Assembly: GCA_963969395.1 (NCBI GenBank)
Contig: OZ017798.1
Location: forward strand, 17,290,173 to 17,354,172
Origin: Pseudoscleropodium purum
Taxonomy: Eukaryota; Streptophyta; Bryopsida; Hypnales; Brachytheciaceae
Direction of reading: 5' to 3'
DNA length: 64,000 bases
The notes beneath the pieces are model-generated. The model searched no databases and had not been told where the DNA came from. It saw nothing but the letters and a program-made list of their open reading frames with translations. Below, piece after piece: positions 48,801 through 61,000 of this stretch; within the stretch, counting starts at the first letter, position 1; the number at the start of each line of letters is the position of its first letter. A program made the translations under genes and the position numbers.

Positions 48801-50942
48801 TTGCCCAAATTGCCTAAAAATTCATCAAGCAACATAACTTCTGATTTGGGTAACATAACTTTAGATTAAAAAAAACTACATTTCCTAAAAGAAGGTATGC
48901 GTCTACATCTTGTGTCCAATTTTCAAAAACAATGCATTCAAATTTGACTTTGTAAAAACCTGACCAAATTTTCAATTGGTTGTTTAAACACCCACTTGGT
49001 CCTTTAGGGATTAATGCAATTTTTGAACAGAATTGGATTCTAATCTTAGTAGAATAGAATATTTGAGAAGGAAAATCTCTCTTGTAGTGTTTGATAGACA
49101 ATATTCATTGTGCATCCACAATGATAAGAAATGGAAAAGGTTGTAATTTTTGCTATTTTTGGAAAAATAAAAAAATCCACAACCAATTTGCCTTTGTATG
49201 TGAAATTTTTTGGTTTTATGTGATTATCATTTTTGGAGTGACTATAAGAAAATGAAACATTTAAAGTCGTATTTCAAATTAAATATTGTAAATTTTTCAT
49301 TCAATAAAATTTAGAAGTTTATGAAAATTTTTCCACATGGTCCTAAAACAAATTCTTTTTACTCCAACCCAAAAATGTTGGAAATTTTGTTAATACACAA
49401 TACAAAAAGTTAACTTGTATTGAGAAGTTTGACTAGATTCAAATTAGGTCTATATATAGTTGATTTAGGAACCCAATTTTTAAACATAGTGTTACCAATA
49501 CTTTAAGATGTCTAAATTATATTTAATATCCAAAAAATCTCAATTGGTTATGGAAGTTTTTTTAAATGCATGAGATTTTTTCAAAAACCTTATACCTACT
49601 TTCTATCAACAACTAATATTCTTCTTCTAAGAACTATGTTTTTTTATGCGGGGTTCCTATCAATTCTTAGGCAATTCTAGCTAATTTACATGTTGACATG
49701 TGTAGGGGCCTTTTGTCAAATTTTGAGTGGCCATGGAATCCTTTTGTAGGTGACACTCACAATATTTCGTGGACCAAGATGGCTAAAGCCATAGATTGAT
49801 AGTAAAATTGTGCATGCTTCATCTACCACCTACAGTTCCTTTTATTGAAACCACAATTAGGAATGTTTTGAAGTCCAACAACATCTTTGTAAAAGCATTT
49901 GAAATTTTGACATCTTGAAATCTAAAAACTTTCAATTGGGCTTTACTAATAGCACATGTAGGAAAATAGAGCCCTAGTTACAAGTTAGAAGTCAAATTGA
50001 AGCTTAAACACATTAGTTATGGAATACTTTTATCAAATGAAAACTATCATTGTAACTTTTTGCGCACATGATTGGCCCAATCAATTACCCCTTCAATGCT
50101 CAAGCATTTGTTGGGTGATTGATGAATGTTTTGAAAAAAAGACTTTAAACATCCAATTAATATTCATTGAGGAGGTTTTAAGAAATATTTGATAAAATAT
50201 ATCTTGGAAAGAAGAAATTGAAGTGCTTTGTATTCTAAATCAATATTATAGATAATTTGGAGGAATTATAGTTTTTTTATTATGATTTATTAGAAAAATT
50301 GGTCTTATTATCTTTAATTTTAGCACTTAGAGGTTAATGAATAGCCTTTAACCAAAACAACTTCCAACTTATGCCAACTATCTATTCTTTACAATGCCAA
50401 AACTTATGTAGAATTTTGTCTGTTTTCCTTCATATATGTTACATGAGGATCAATTAAGGTAGAGAAGTGCCGAAATTGAATTTCTAGATATGATTTGGGG
50501 AAGTTCCTTCACCTTTAGCCAATTACAAGATGATGCATTGAATTTTTTTGGCAAAGATCAATTAGTTTAAACCAAATTTGACTATCATGTAGAGTAGTCA
50601 ATTAGTTGATTGATAGATTGTGTTGTAGTAGTCCTAGGAGCGGAGGAAAAGGGAATGAGATTTTAGACAATGAGATTTTAGGGAATGAGATTTATTTTTC
50701 CTACATGGGAGTACAGATGTAAAACCTTGCCCCCTCTTTAGGATTGTTGATTTTGTATGTTTGAAAATGTCCCAACCATGTGTTGATGGAAATCTTTATT
50801 CCAAATATGAATTCCAAATTAAAATTTTTTTGGAGCAAAGCTCACATCTTTGCCCTCCGAAGAAGGCTCCAGTAGAGTCGAAGGACTCGTGTAAGGGAGG
50901 TTAAATCGAAAGTCATTTCTGGCCTCCGTAAAAGGCTGAATT
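45845..50942. other. AT-rich DNA of the right arm, no recognised gene
   Basis: Mirror of 32393-37490; it holds the same repeats in opposite orientation and no supported gene. The only arm difference I saw here is at 46537 (partner 36798). Confidence 0.55.
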
Positions 50943-51326
50943 ATGCTGATAATGGAACCTGCGCAATTACTTCATCATCATCATCTCCTCGCCAGAGCCG
51001 CCAGGGAATTGCTGGGGAGCCCATTTAGCACACTTGAACTGCAGCAGCGGTGCCAAGTTTCATCGAAGGCGTTGAAGGATTTTTGTCGACCAAAATGCAG
51101 CAGCGGCGCAGCAGCAGTTAAGTTAGAGGCGTCTGTTGCGAGCTGCAATTTCGAGAGCACGCCGGGAAATGCAGTAAGCTTAATTGTGGAGAGTCAATTA
51201 GGACAATTGCACGACTCCACCACGAGCATTGAAGCCTCGAAGCTGCTGGCTGCCCCCTGTTGCAAGGCTCCATTTGTCAGTTTCCTCAGGGTCGTGCCAG
51301 AAGAAGAGAATATGTTGTTCGGATGA
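50943..51326 (+). CDS. Unrecognised 127-residue frame upstream of PIE1 (right)
   Basis: Mirror of the frame at 32009-32392 with identical translation. It is in the same orientation as the right PIE1 copy and ends about 0.7 kb before its start. No domain was recognised and coding status is doubtful. Confidence 0.25.
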   Translation: MLIMEPAQLLHHHHLLARAARELLGSPFSTLELQQRCQVSSKALKDFCRPKCSSGAAAVKLEASVASCNFESTPGNAVSLIVESQLGQLHDSTTSIEASKLLAAPCCKAPFVSFLRVVPEEENMLFG

Positions 51327-51434
51327 TGGCTCCTTTATATTAGGCTCGTCGGTGAGCTTCTGCGAATCGTTCACCCCAGACGAGGCAGTCCGGATTGTCC
51401 AAGGCGAGCAAGAACCCACCAACATCCCGCCTCG

Positions 51435-52014
51435 TCGGGTCCCGAGGCCGTCTTCTCTCCAGGTTCTTGTAAGCTTTAGGGTTTCTTACCGCTGCTCATG
51501 CCTCCTTCTCCCTGTCTGTCTGCTCCTCAGGATAGCCTCGACTTGGTGTCCGACTCCACGGCATCCTGATCGTGCAGGCGCTTGGATGCGTGCAGCGTGG
51601 TTAGGGTTTCGGTTCCTCTGTGTCCGCGTTTGATCAAGAACTGGCGAAACCCTAGCGCCCACGGGCGATGCGGTCCGTTGGCCCCCCGGTGGCGATTGGC
51701 GATGCGGATTGCTGAGCTGGTGCGCGGAGGAGTGTTTGCGTCGCCGTTTTGGGAGGCGTACCGCGTCGAGCGCGGGGTGATTGCGATTTAGGGCGTGCAT
51801 GAGAGTTCGTGTGCGCAGGGGACGTGGAGCGATCGGGCTCGGGAATTGTTGGGCGGGAGGCGCGGGGCCAGCGTTTCGGGCCCAGGGGGACGGCGACGAG
51901 TCCGTGGGAATGCGGAGGCCCTGAGGGATTGCGAGGATTGTCGCCGGGGGTGGAGTGAGGAGTTTATCGTGCATTGGGGGTGCATGAAGCGAGAATGTTA
52001 AAAGCAGGTAAGAA
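51435..52014 (+). promoter_or_regulatory. PIE1 promoter/leader with three telo-boxes (right)
   Basis: Mirror of the left promoter. Telo-boxes are TAGGGTTT at 51477-51484 and 51602-51609, and AAACCCTA at 51647-51654. An in-frame TAA at 52009-52011 precedes the chosen ATG at 52015, and a GTAAGA donor-like site at 52008 overlaps it. A spliced leader that moves the start therefore cannot be excluded. Since this region is fully inside the arm, both PIE1 copies have the same proximal promoter. Confidence 0.5.
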
Positions 52015-55000
52015 ATGCAACAGATTTCGTCGAAGCAACTGAAATGCTATGGGAGACGAAACCGTGCCAAGCCCGAGACCACCACCTCCAGCCTCGAATC
52101 CGGTCCTCCTGCGGTCCGGGATGTGAGGGGAGCCCCGTCGGTGTCGGAAGAGGTTCAGGCGTCCGCCGCAGCGAGCGTCCCGTCGGTGGAGGGTGTGGTT
52201 GCCCAGCCAGCGAAGCGGCATGCAGGGAGGGGCAGACCTAGGAAGGTCGTGGGTGGTCCGAAGCCGGGTGCGAAATCGCCAGGCGATTTGGCCAACAAGA
52301 ATGTGCCGACGACGAGGAGCTCGGCTGTCCGTCTGTTGGCGCCTGAAGGTCGTGAGGTCGTCCGGGATTCGACCCCCGTAGAGGAGTCGGTTTCGGAGGG
52401 TTCCAGCTTGAAGACGACTCCGGTTCCGCCCCAGCCGCAGCCCCCAGCCCAGCCCCAGCCCCAGCCCCAGCCCCAGCCCCAGCCCCAGGAGAGAGTGCCG
52501 GTGAGAGTGAGGATCGTGGGTCCGTTCAGCAATGGGGGCTCCAACCACCATGGCCGGAGCAAGAGCCTTGGTTCTGCTTCTCCCGGTTCTCAGAAGACGA
52601 GGGGCCAAATCGCGAGACAGGAAGCCCGTCGAGCTGCGGACGAGGAGACGCGCGGCGACGGAGTCCAGGGTGGTCGGGGAAGACCAGGTGAGGGTGAGGC
52701 GGTTCGTGAAGGGAACGGCGAGTGGCAGCCGCATGAGGAGAGGGGGTTGGACGGAAATGGGAATCGTGGGAGTCTAGATGCAGGAGAGCCGGTCGTGGGC
52801 GAGGCGGAGCAGGGGCCCCCCGTTTCCGAGAAGAGAGCGGGTGGGAAGCATCATCGTCGTGAGAGGAGAGCTGCTGGTGAGCAGGTCGTGGAGAGGAGAG
52901 ATGACGGGCGAGCTGCCATGGACAGCCGAGCGGGTGGAGGAGTGTCGCAGGGAGAGCGCGACGCCGCAGTGGGCCACGCGGTCGAAGAGAGGGAGGAGGG
53001 TCTGGTCGGAAAGACTCCTCGCGAGAGGAGAGATTCCGTGGACGAGGGGATGGGCAGGAGGCACGGGGGCCCATCCATTGCGGAGAAGAGCGTGGCTGGC
53101 AAACCCCATCGCGAGAGGAGGGACGGAGGTCACTCCGGTGGAGACAGGGAAGGCGTTGCTCTGCAGGGTACATTGGCGTCTCGTCGTCGTCTCCTGGCCT
53201 TGCAGAGACGGCAGCGCGAAGACGCGGTGCTGTCTGAGGCCGACGACGTCCTTCTGAAGCAAGAGGTGCGCCCCTTTTTTCATGAGCCCTTGTCATATCC
53301 CATCTTGAGCCCAATTGCGCTCCACGTGGTTTTCGGATGGTAGGGTTTTGTTTTCCTCTGGGCTTGTACGTCGTTCCCGAATGACCCTCCCCATGTCTGG
53401 CTCGATCGTCGGGGTGTGTGACATCCTGTGTGGGCATGGGGTATGGTTACGATGGGGTGTGTGTTGTGAATCGGTCGGTTTCTGTTCCCTGTTGTCGAAA
53501 TGGCGGTCCTGAGGATAGCGCATTTGGGCCTGGTTTCTTGTCGGAGCGCCTTGTGGTGAGCGGTGAGGTTGTCGTGGGAAACGAGGCCCGAGCGCCTTGG
53601 TTTGGTTTGCAAAGGTGGTGCAGTGTCAGCAGGCTTGTGAGGGACGTGAAGTGCGCCGTTTTTCTTTTTTTCTTTTTTTGTTGGTAACGGGCCAGGTCTG
53701 ACGCGTTGTTTGGGAGTTGTTTGTTGTTTGTGCAGTACTTGGAAGCGAATAAAGACAAGAAGGGTCTCCCGAAGAGCAAGGAGCCCGTTCGTCCGAAGAC
53801 TCACTGGGATTTCGTGATCGAGGAGATGACTTGGCTGGCCAAGGTGGGCGTGCGTGTTTCTTGATTGGCTTGTTCTGTTTCCGCGTGTTTGTTTGCGGTT
53901 GGAGGATTTTTTCGATCGTTGGTACCCGAGGTTGCAGCGCCTCTGTAATTCTGCCGTCGTGAGGCGTTTGTGTGGGTCTCTTGCGTGTGTGAGGTTGTCC
54001 AAGATGCTGCTTTTCCGTCTGCTTTGGAGCCCCCGCAGGTGCGCAGGTGTTGGATCGAAGTGTGCTGACGCCTTGATGTGGTTGTTTTCCCATGGCAGGA
54101 TTTCGAGAGGGAGCGTAAATGGAAGTTGAGTCAGGCGAAGAAGGTCTCTTTGCGTGTGAACCGAAGCAAGCTGGACGTGGTGGCCCGGGAGAACCGGCGA
54201 TTGAAGGTGGGGTTGATTCTTGGATCCCTTTTTTCGGTTCGATCGTGGTAATGGTCGTTGCGGTGTTTGTGAGGAGTGCATGCGGTTTTTTTCCCCGTCA
54301 TGGTGGAGGAGCATGTGGTTGGTATGAACGTTTTGGAATGTGTGTGGTTGCTGCTCAGGAGGAGGAGCAGCGAATGCGGCGAGTGGCGAGTAACATCGCG
54401 AAAGACGTGAAGAAGTTTTGGCTGAAAGTGGACAAGCTGGTAACGTCCCTCTCGTCCTTGTCTTGGGTGGTGATAGCAGCAGCTCCTTCGTTCGGAGTAT
54501 TTGGTTGGTGCCGCGTGTATTGGGGTTTCTTTCTGCTTGGGCTTTCAAGTTTTTTCGTGCTGTCCGGTTTTCGTCCCCCAGCCGAGTCGTTCGTCGATGT
54601 CGAGTGCCCGTCGAGGTGGTTTTCTTCTTGGCGGACCTGGCATCGTGCGTGGGGGCTATTCCGTGGGTTCGTTTTTGTCGGTTTCCGGAGCAGCCCAGTG
54701 GAGCTTTGTCCATGGTGGATGACGGTGACTTTTTCGAGGGGTGAGTGAGGGACAGGTGTCCGGTGTTTTTTGCTGAATGTTCGATGTGTTTTCGGTTTGT
54801 CAGGTTTCGTATAAGCAGCAATTACTGGTGGAGGAGAGGAAGAAGAAGGCGCTGGACAAGCACCTGGACTTTTTGCTGGGACAAACAGAGAGGTAGGAGG
54901 TTTAGGGCTACTGGGTGTCGTGGCGTGTGATCTATTGTATGTTCCGCGCGATCACGGGGTTTGTGAAGCTGACGAGGTTCAGCTGTGAATAATGGAGCGA

Positions 55001-58000
55001 CCCCGGTGTAGGATAGCGGGCTTCGTTTTAGCAGTCGCTGTGATGGCGTAGGCTTTGTGAGTTCCCAGCTGAGAATGGCCATGTTGGGCCGGTGGAGGCA
55101 TCAGTGTTGCATTGGCAGTCCGAGGGCGCGGTTCCCCCCCCCATTTGCAGTCCGCGTGGGTGCTAGTGTTGGTTTTGATCGAGAAATGAGGGTTGGGACT
55201 GATGCGGACTGGGGTGGTGGTGGACTGTTTTGTTTAGGTATTCGACGATGTTGGCCGAAAATCTTGGGGACACTGCGAGCGCCCAGGAACCTGAAGGCGT
55301 TTTCCTGTTGCCTCCGTTGCCCGCGAAGGATGCCTTGCCTGGTGATGGAGGAGTTGCGTCGGAGCCCGTCGCCGGTGGCGGCGATTTGGAGGGGTCTGTT
55401 GGGATGGAGATCGAGGTCGGCGCGGATGCGGATTTCATGATCGAGGACGGAGAGGAGCTGGTAAGCCATGCGAAATGTTGTTTCCTTTTTTGTGTGTGTC
55501 GGAGGAAATGATTTAAGTAGGCGGTCGAGGTTGGTGTTGAAACGTGTGATTTCTGTGTTGGGAGTGTTTGCACGGATGCCTTTGAGTTTCGGTGCCTCCA
55601 TTGGAAGCGTGGATGCATCGAGAGTTGTTGAGTTGTCCTGTGGTTGTGACGCTCCCTAACGTTGGCATCCGCAGGAGGATGACGAAGCCACGTTAGAAGC
55701 GGACGAAGCTTTGATCACGGAAGATGAAAGGAAAGAGGAGCTTAGTGCATTGCAACGGGAGAGTGAGCTTCCGCTGGAAGATCTTCTGAATGCGTACAAA
55801 CTGATGAGAGGTTGGTTTCGTTTTTGAGTCTTTTTCGGCTCGTTCCATGGGGTGTCCGAAGCTGAGCTTCTTGGACATGTGCTTTTGGATATGATGGATA
55901 TTTGGTGCTTGTTTTGGGGTCCGACTTTGTCCGAAAGGAAAGATCCGTCCTGTTGGAGCGCTGTCGCGGACCTGTGTATCGGTTTGACAGGTCGTACAAT
56001 AACTTGAGTTGGGAATTTGTTTTGGGGATTGATGTGTGACTTGGGTGGAGTGGGCTTGGTTTTTTTTGGGGATCCGAGTGGGAGGCGAGGAATCGGATAG
56101 TAGTCTGAGCCCGAGCGTATTGTGTCTCGTGGTTTCTCAGGTGATTCCGTCAGCGAGTCCGAGTCCGAGTCCGAGGAGGCATCTGAGGAGGAGAGCGGAG
56201 ATGAGGGTAGCGCTGGTGACGAGGAGTTTTCGGAGGGCGCGGGTGGTCCCCTGTCTGCGGACGTCCCAGTGAGCGACGAGTCGAAGAAGCATCCAGCGTC
56301 GACCACGGAAGGGTCTGGCGCAGATTTACCCGACGCCAGGGCGGTCGGAGGGACCGTTTCCGTGGACGGAGTTTGGGTTCGTTTGGGTTCCGACCGTGGT
56401 GGACCTGTGGGGGATGTCGGTTCTTCGAGTCCGATCGCGGGCGCGAAGGAAGGGACGCCTGGAGTGGGCGTTGGCGTGCCAGCAGGTGCATTGTCGAGGT
56501 CCGAGGCATCCGTGAGTCGGGTGGACGAAGGTGAGGTCGGAGAAGCTGGTGTGGGTATGTCGGTCGGAATTGCGGGGGGTTCCTATGGTGTTGGAGCGGT
56601 CGAGTCTGGCGGAGAGTCGACGAAGCTGGTGGTGGAGCTGAGCCATCGTAATTTCGGAGGCGTGGGTCGGTCTTGGAAGGAGGTGAAACTGGAGGAACGG
56701 AGCCATGTGAATCCTCCGAAGTCTTTGGACGAGCGCGGCGTTGAGTTGCAGGTATGTGGTTCCGCGTGCTGACGCTGAAGTGCAGAATTGATTTTCGAGA
56801 TTCCATTGATTGAGGCATCGGTTGATGAGGGATCTGGTCGCCCTGGTACGTGGGACGACGAGAATCTTTGGGTGAGTGTGTGAGAGCGAGAAGAGTGGTT
56901 TCGATGGAGATCGGTTTTCTTGTTGGGCGTTTGAGTGAACTCGTGACACTTGGGGAAGGCTTTGAACGTCTTTTGATTGGGTTGAGTCCTGTGTTGTGCA
57001 GGATGACACGGAGTACGTCCCCGGCGCTTTGGCCGACGGGAGCGACGAGGTACTGTGTGCTTCTGACGTTTGCTTTGTACCCAATGAGTCAGGGCGTGTG
57101 TGTCGGGAAGTGCTCTTTTGGACTGCCCTATGCGGAGTCTTGGTTTGTGTGCACTGCTGGGATTGATTAGCGTGTTTCATGGCGGGATATGTCGTCGTGT
57201 TATGTTTAAGTTTCTTTGGCGAATCTGCGTGTACGTCTTTCCGGGTGCACATACGTGGTTTGCTTGCTTGGTTGGAAGTTCATTTTGTCCGTGAGCCGCA
57301 GCTGCGTGTCGCAGGGATGGTCGGGCCTGTAGGGTAGGGGTATTTGACAGTGCGGTGGGACGATGCTTGTGAAGACGAACTTGATGTGTGACGGTTTGGT
57401 CTTCGTTATCTCAGGCTGACGATGAGAGAACGCTGGAAGAAGAGGAACGACTTGCGAAGGAAGAGGGCGACGGGGACGCGAACGAGGTGAGTGATGTTGG
57501 TTGTGCTGGTGGTGGCTGGTGGGCCAGTGCGAGTTTCGTTTGTGTAGGTGGAATGGGGTTCCGTTGGTGTCGCGATGTGATGTGTATGCCTGCAAGGGGT
57601 GGTGAGTGGTGGTGGCGACTGAAGTCGGTTGATGGCTGAGGCACGCCGTAGGAGGTTGGTGAGTTGGTTACCGCTTCGGAATACGCTGAGTTGCGTCGCG
57701 TGATGCATGTTTGTGTGGTGGTGGTGGTTGTAGATCGATGCGCTGATGTTGGAGAGCGAGATGCCGTTGGAAGAGCTATTGGCGCAGTACCGATCTGTAA
57801 GTGATCTTCGAACGTTGGCTGTGGTGCATTCCCGTTTCTCCCTTTGGGCAGGGGATTGATTGGAGCTCTTGGTGTGGGAGGAAGGAATGTCGACGAGATG
57901 AGAGAGTGTTTGCATGGGTGGGAGCGAGGTCCAGTCTTCGTGATGCGTGCGGCTAGGTCGTTTCCAGAGGCTGTCCTGCTGTCGTGTCGGTCGTGTGGCT

Positions 58001-61000
58001 TGGGCTTTGGGTATTTTCGTGTGGTAGGGGATCGTTTTGGTTTGCGTGACGCGGGAGGTGAGTGGGCCTTGATTTGCGAGGATGAAGGGTTCGCCCGGTT
58101 GGAGAGTGTGGTCGTTGCGGATGTGGAATGGCGGCGTCTGGTTGGTTTGCGGGGGTGTCGTTGGTTCGGGATGGGTGCTGAAGCCGTGTTTTGTTTTGAG
58201 TCAGGATATGGACGATGGTGGAGAAGAGAGTGATGATTTTTCGGAGGATCGTCGAGATCGTACGAGTGAAGCTGGCACGAGTGGGAGTGGTAGCGCCGAA
58301 GACGAAGAAGACGTGGATGAGGATGCGCGTTACTCTTCGGACGTGCGAGAGAGGATGGGGGAACCGAGCACGAGTGGGCGGGATCACCGGGTCGCGTTGC
58401 CGAGCGGAGTGATAGACACGGCGGAGGTGAAGGAAGAGATCGTGGAGGCGAAGTTGTCGAGCCACGGCGTTGGAGCGTCTGGGAAGGTGTGGTCTCTGGA
58501 CGATAGTGAGTCGCTACGTGCGAGGGAGCCGGGTCTTGTGTTGGGTTTGATGAGAGAAGTGGGGAGTTGTTTGACTTTGCAGTGAGGGCGTTGAATTGTG
58601 TAGTTGCGGGTCCTCGTTGACGTGAATGTGGGGTCCTGCGTTCGTTTCTGGTTGTTGATGTTGCGTGGTTTCATGGTGTGGTGTGGTAGATGGACGTCCA
58701 TGGAAGGGTGTTGCAATCTTCGACCCATCTCTTGAGGAGGAACGGGTTATCGGGAGCGGCGAGTTCGAAGGACTCGGCATCATCCACCGGTTTGTTGCTG
58801 GGAGGGTGGGACCAGGTGGATGCGGAGACCGCGGCAGCTGTGGCGAAGGTGAGTGAGGCCGCCAGACGTCGTGGCGATCGTATCCTGATGAGGTCGTCCG
58901 ATGAAGGCAGGCGAGTCCGGGAGTCCGGCGGGGAATCTGAAGCGAGGGCCGTTGCGAAGACGGGAGAAGCGGAGGAGAGCGAAGCCCGCGGTGACCAGGT
59001 GTCCCCGGCTGCCCTACCTGTGGCTCCGTCGGAGCGAGGGAGATCCGACGGCGTGGTAGCCAACGGAGGCGTGTCAGTGGAGTCTGAGAATGCGGTCGAT
59101 GGAGGTTCGTTTGAGGCCGTTGCGGGAGACGGCTTGGACCTCCTCGGCGGAGATGAGAGTGCGGATGCGAAGGCCGCGGGCGGCGTGGAGGCGTCGACTG
59201 CTGCATTGGTCGAGGAGAAGAAGAGCGAAGACCGTCTGGCGGATTTTGCCGCAGCTGCTCAATCGGCGCAACCCACTGGGTACACGTTTTCGACGACGAA
59301 GGTGAAGACCAAGCTTCCGTTTCTGTTGAAGCATTCGCTGCGCGAGTACCAGCACATTGGTCTGGATTGGCTGGTGACGATGTACGAGAAGCGTCTGAAC
59401 GGCATTCTGGCCGACGAAATGGGTCTGGGTAAGACGATCATGACGATCGCGTTGTTGGCTCACCTGGCGTGCGAGAAGGGCATCTGGGGCCCGCATCTGA
59501 TCGTGGTGCCTACGAGCGTGATGCTGAACTGGGAGACGGAGTTCATGAAGTGGTGCCCTGCGTTCAAGATCCTGACGTACTTCGGTAGCGCGAAGGAGCG
59601 TAAAGTGAAGCGTCAGGGTTGGTCTCGCGGCAACTCGTTTCACGTTTGCATCACGACGTACCGCTTGGTGATCCAGGACGCGAAAGCCTTCAAGCGGAAG
59701 AAGTGGAAGTATTTGATCCTGGACGAAGCGCACCTGATCAAGAATTGGAAGTCTCAGAGATGGCAGACTCTGCTGAACTTCAATTCGAAGCGCCGCATTC
59801 TTCTGACGGGGACTCCGCTGCAGAACGATTTGATGGAGCTGTGGTCTCTGATGCATTTCCTGATGCCTCACGTGTTCCAGTCGCACCAGGAGTTTCGCGA
59901 CTGGTTCTCGAACCCGATCAGTGGGATGGTGGAGGGCGCGGACCAGGTACTGGCGCGGCCCTTTTGTGTTGTTTGAGCATGTGGGTATCCCTCGGAGCTA
60001 TGTGGGTCACGGAGGTGGAGTGCGCAGGGGGTGGGGGTTTAGGATGTAGCGTGGTATGTCTGTCGCTGTTGGCTGCGGGTAAGAGCGTGGGTTTGCCTGT
60101 CGTGTGTTTTTCAGGTGAACAAGGAGCTCGTGGACCGTTTGCACAACGTGCTGCGTCCGTTTCTGCTGCGTCGTTTGAAGAAGGACGTGGAGAAGCAGCT
60201 TCCCGGGAAATTCGAGCACGTGATCCGTTGCCGTCTTTCGAAGCGTCAGCGTAACCTGTACGAGGATTTCATGGCGAGCTCGGACACGCAGGCGACTCTT
60301 TCGAGCGGCAATTTTCTGGGTCTGATCAACGTGCTGATGCAGCTGCGCAAAGTGTGCAACCATCCGGACTTGTTCGAGGGCCGTCCGATCGTGTCGTCGT
60401 TCGACATGCCGGGCCTCGAGCTCCAGGTGAGCTCGGCCGCGTGCTCGGCGCTGTGCAGGGGCCCGTTGGAAGCTGTGGGCCTGGAAACGCTGAACCTTCA
60501 GTTCGGTGGTCTGGACGGGACGATGAGCAGGTGGGAGGCGGAGGAGGTCTCGAAGATGAAGACTCCGGGTCCGTTGATCGTGGAGCTTGCGAGCACGGGC
60601 GAGGACAGTTGGAAGGCGCAGGAGTCGCGGCAGAAGGCCAGCCGGGAGGTCCGCAGCGTGATCGACGAGATTCAGTGGGCCCTTCGGGACGAGAGGGAGA
60701 GGCGGAGGAGGGAGCGTGTCCTGGCGCTGTGGGCCGTGAACGAGTTGCGTTGCGGGCGGCAGCCGGTGTATGGATCCGACGTTTTGAGGAGGGTGGGCGT
60801 GTTGCATCCCGTGTACGACGTGCACCGTGTGGCAAGCCACCCGAGTCAGTACTTGGAGTTTTCGAGCATTTTGTCGGATATGGTGCAGCTTCCGACGACT
60901 CGTTGCGAGCGCGTGATGGATTTGGTGACGGCGTTCATGTTCGCGATTCCTGCGGCTCGGGCTCCCGTTCCGGTGGCTTGGTGCAGCCATGCGATCGCCG

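Noticed and set aside
56783..56871. Candidate PIE1 exon reading LIFEIPLIEASVDEG (mirror 26464-26552)
   Set aside because: Although it has AG and GTGAGT borders, its phase cannot be joined to the exon before it. Skipping it joins 56751 to 57002 in phase 0 and gives a coherent acidic region.
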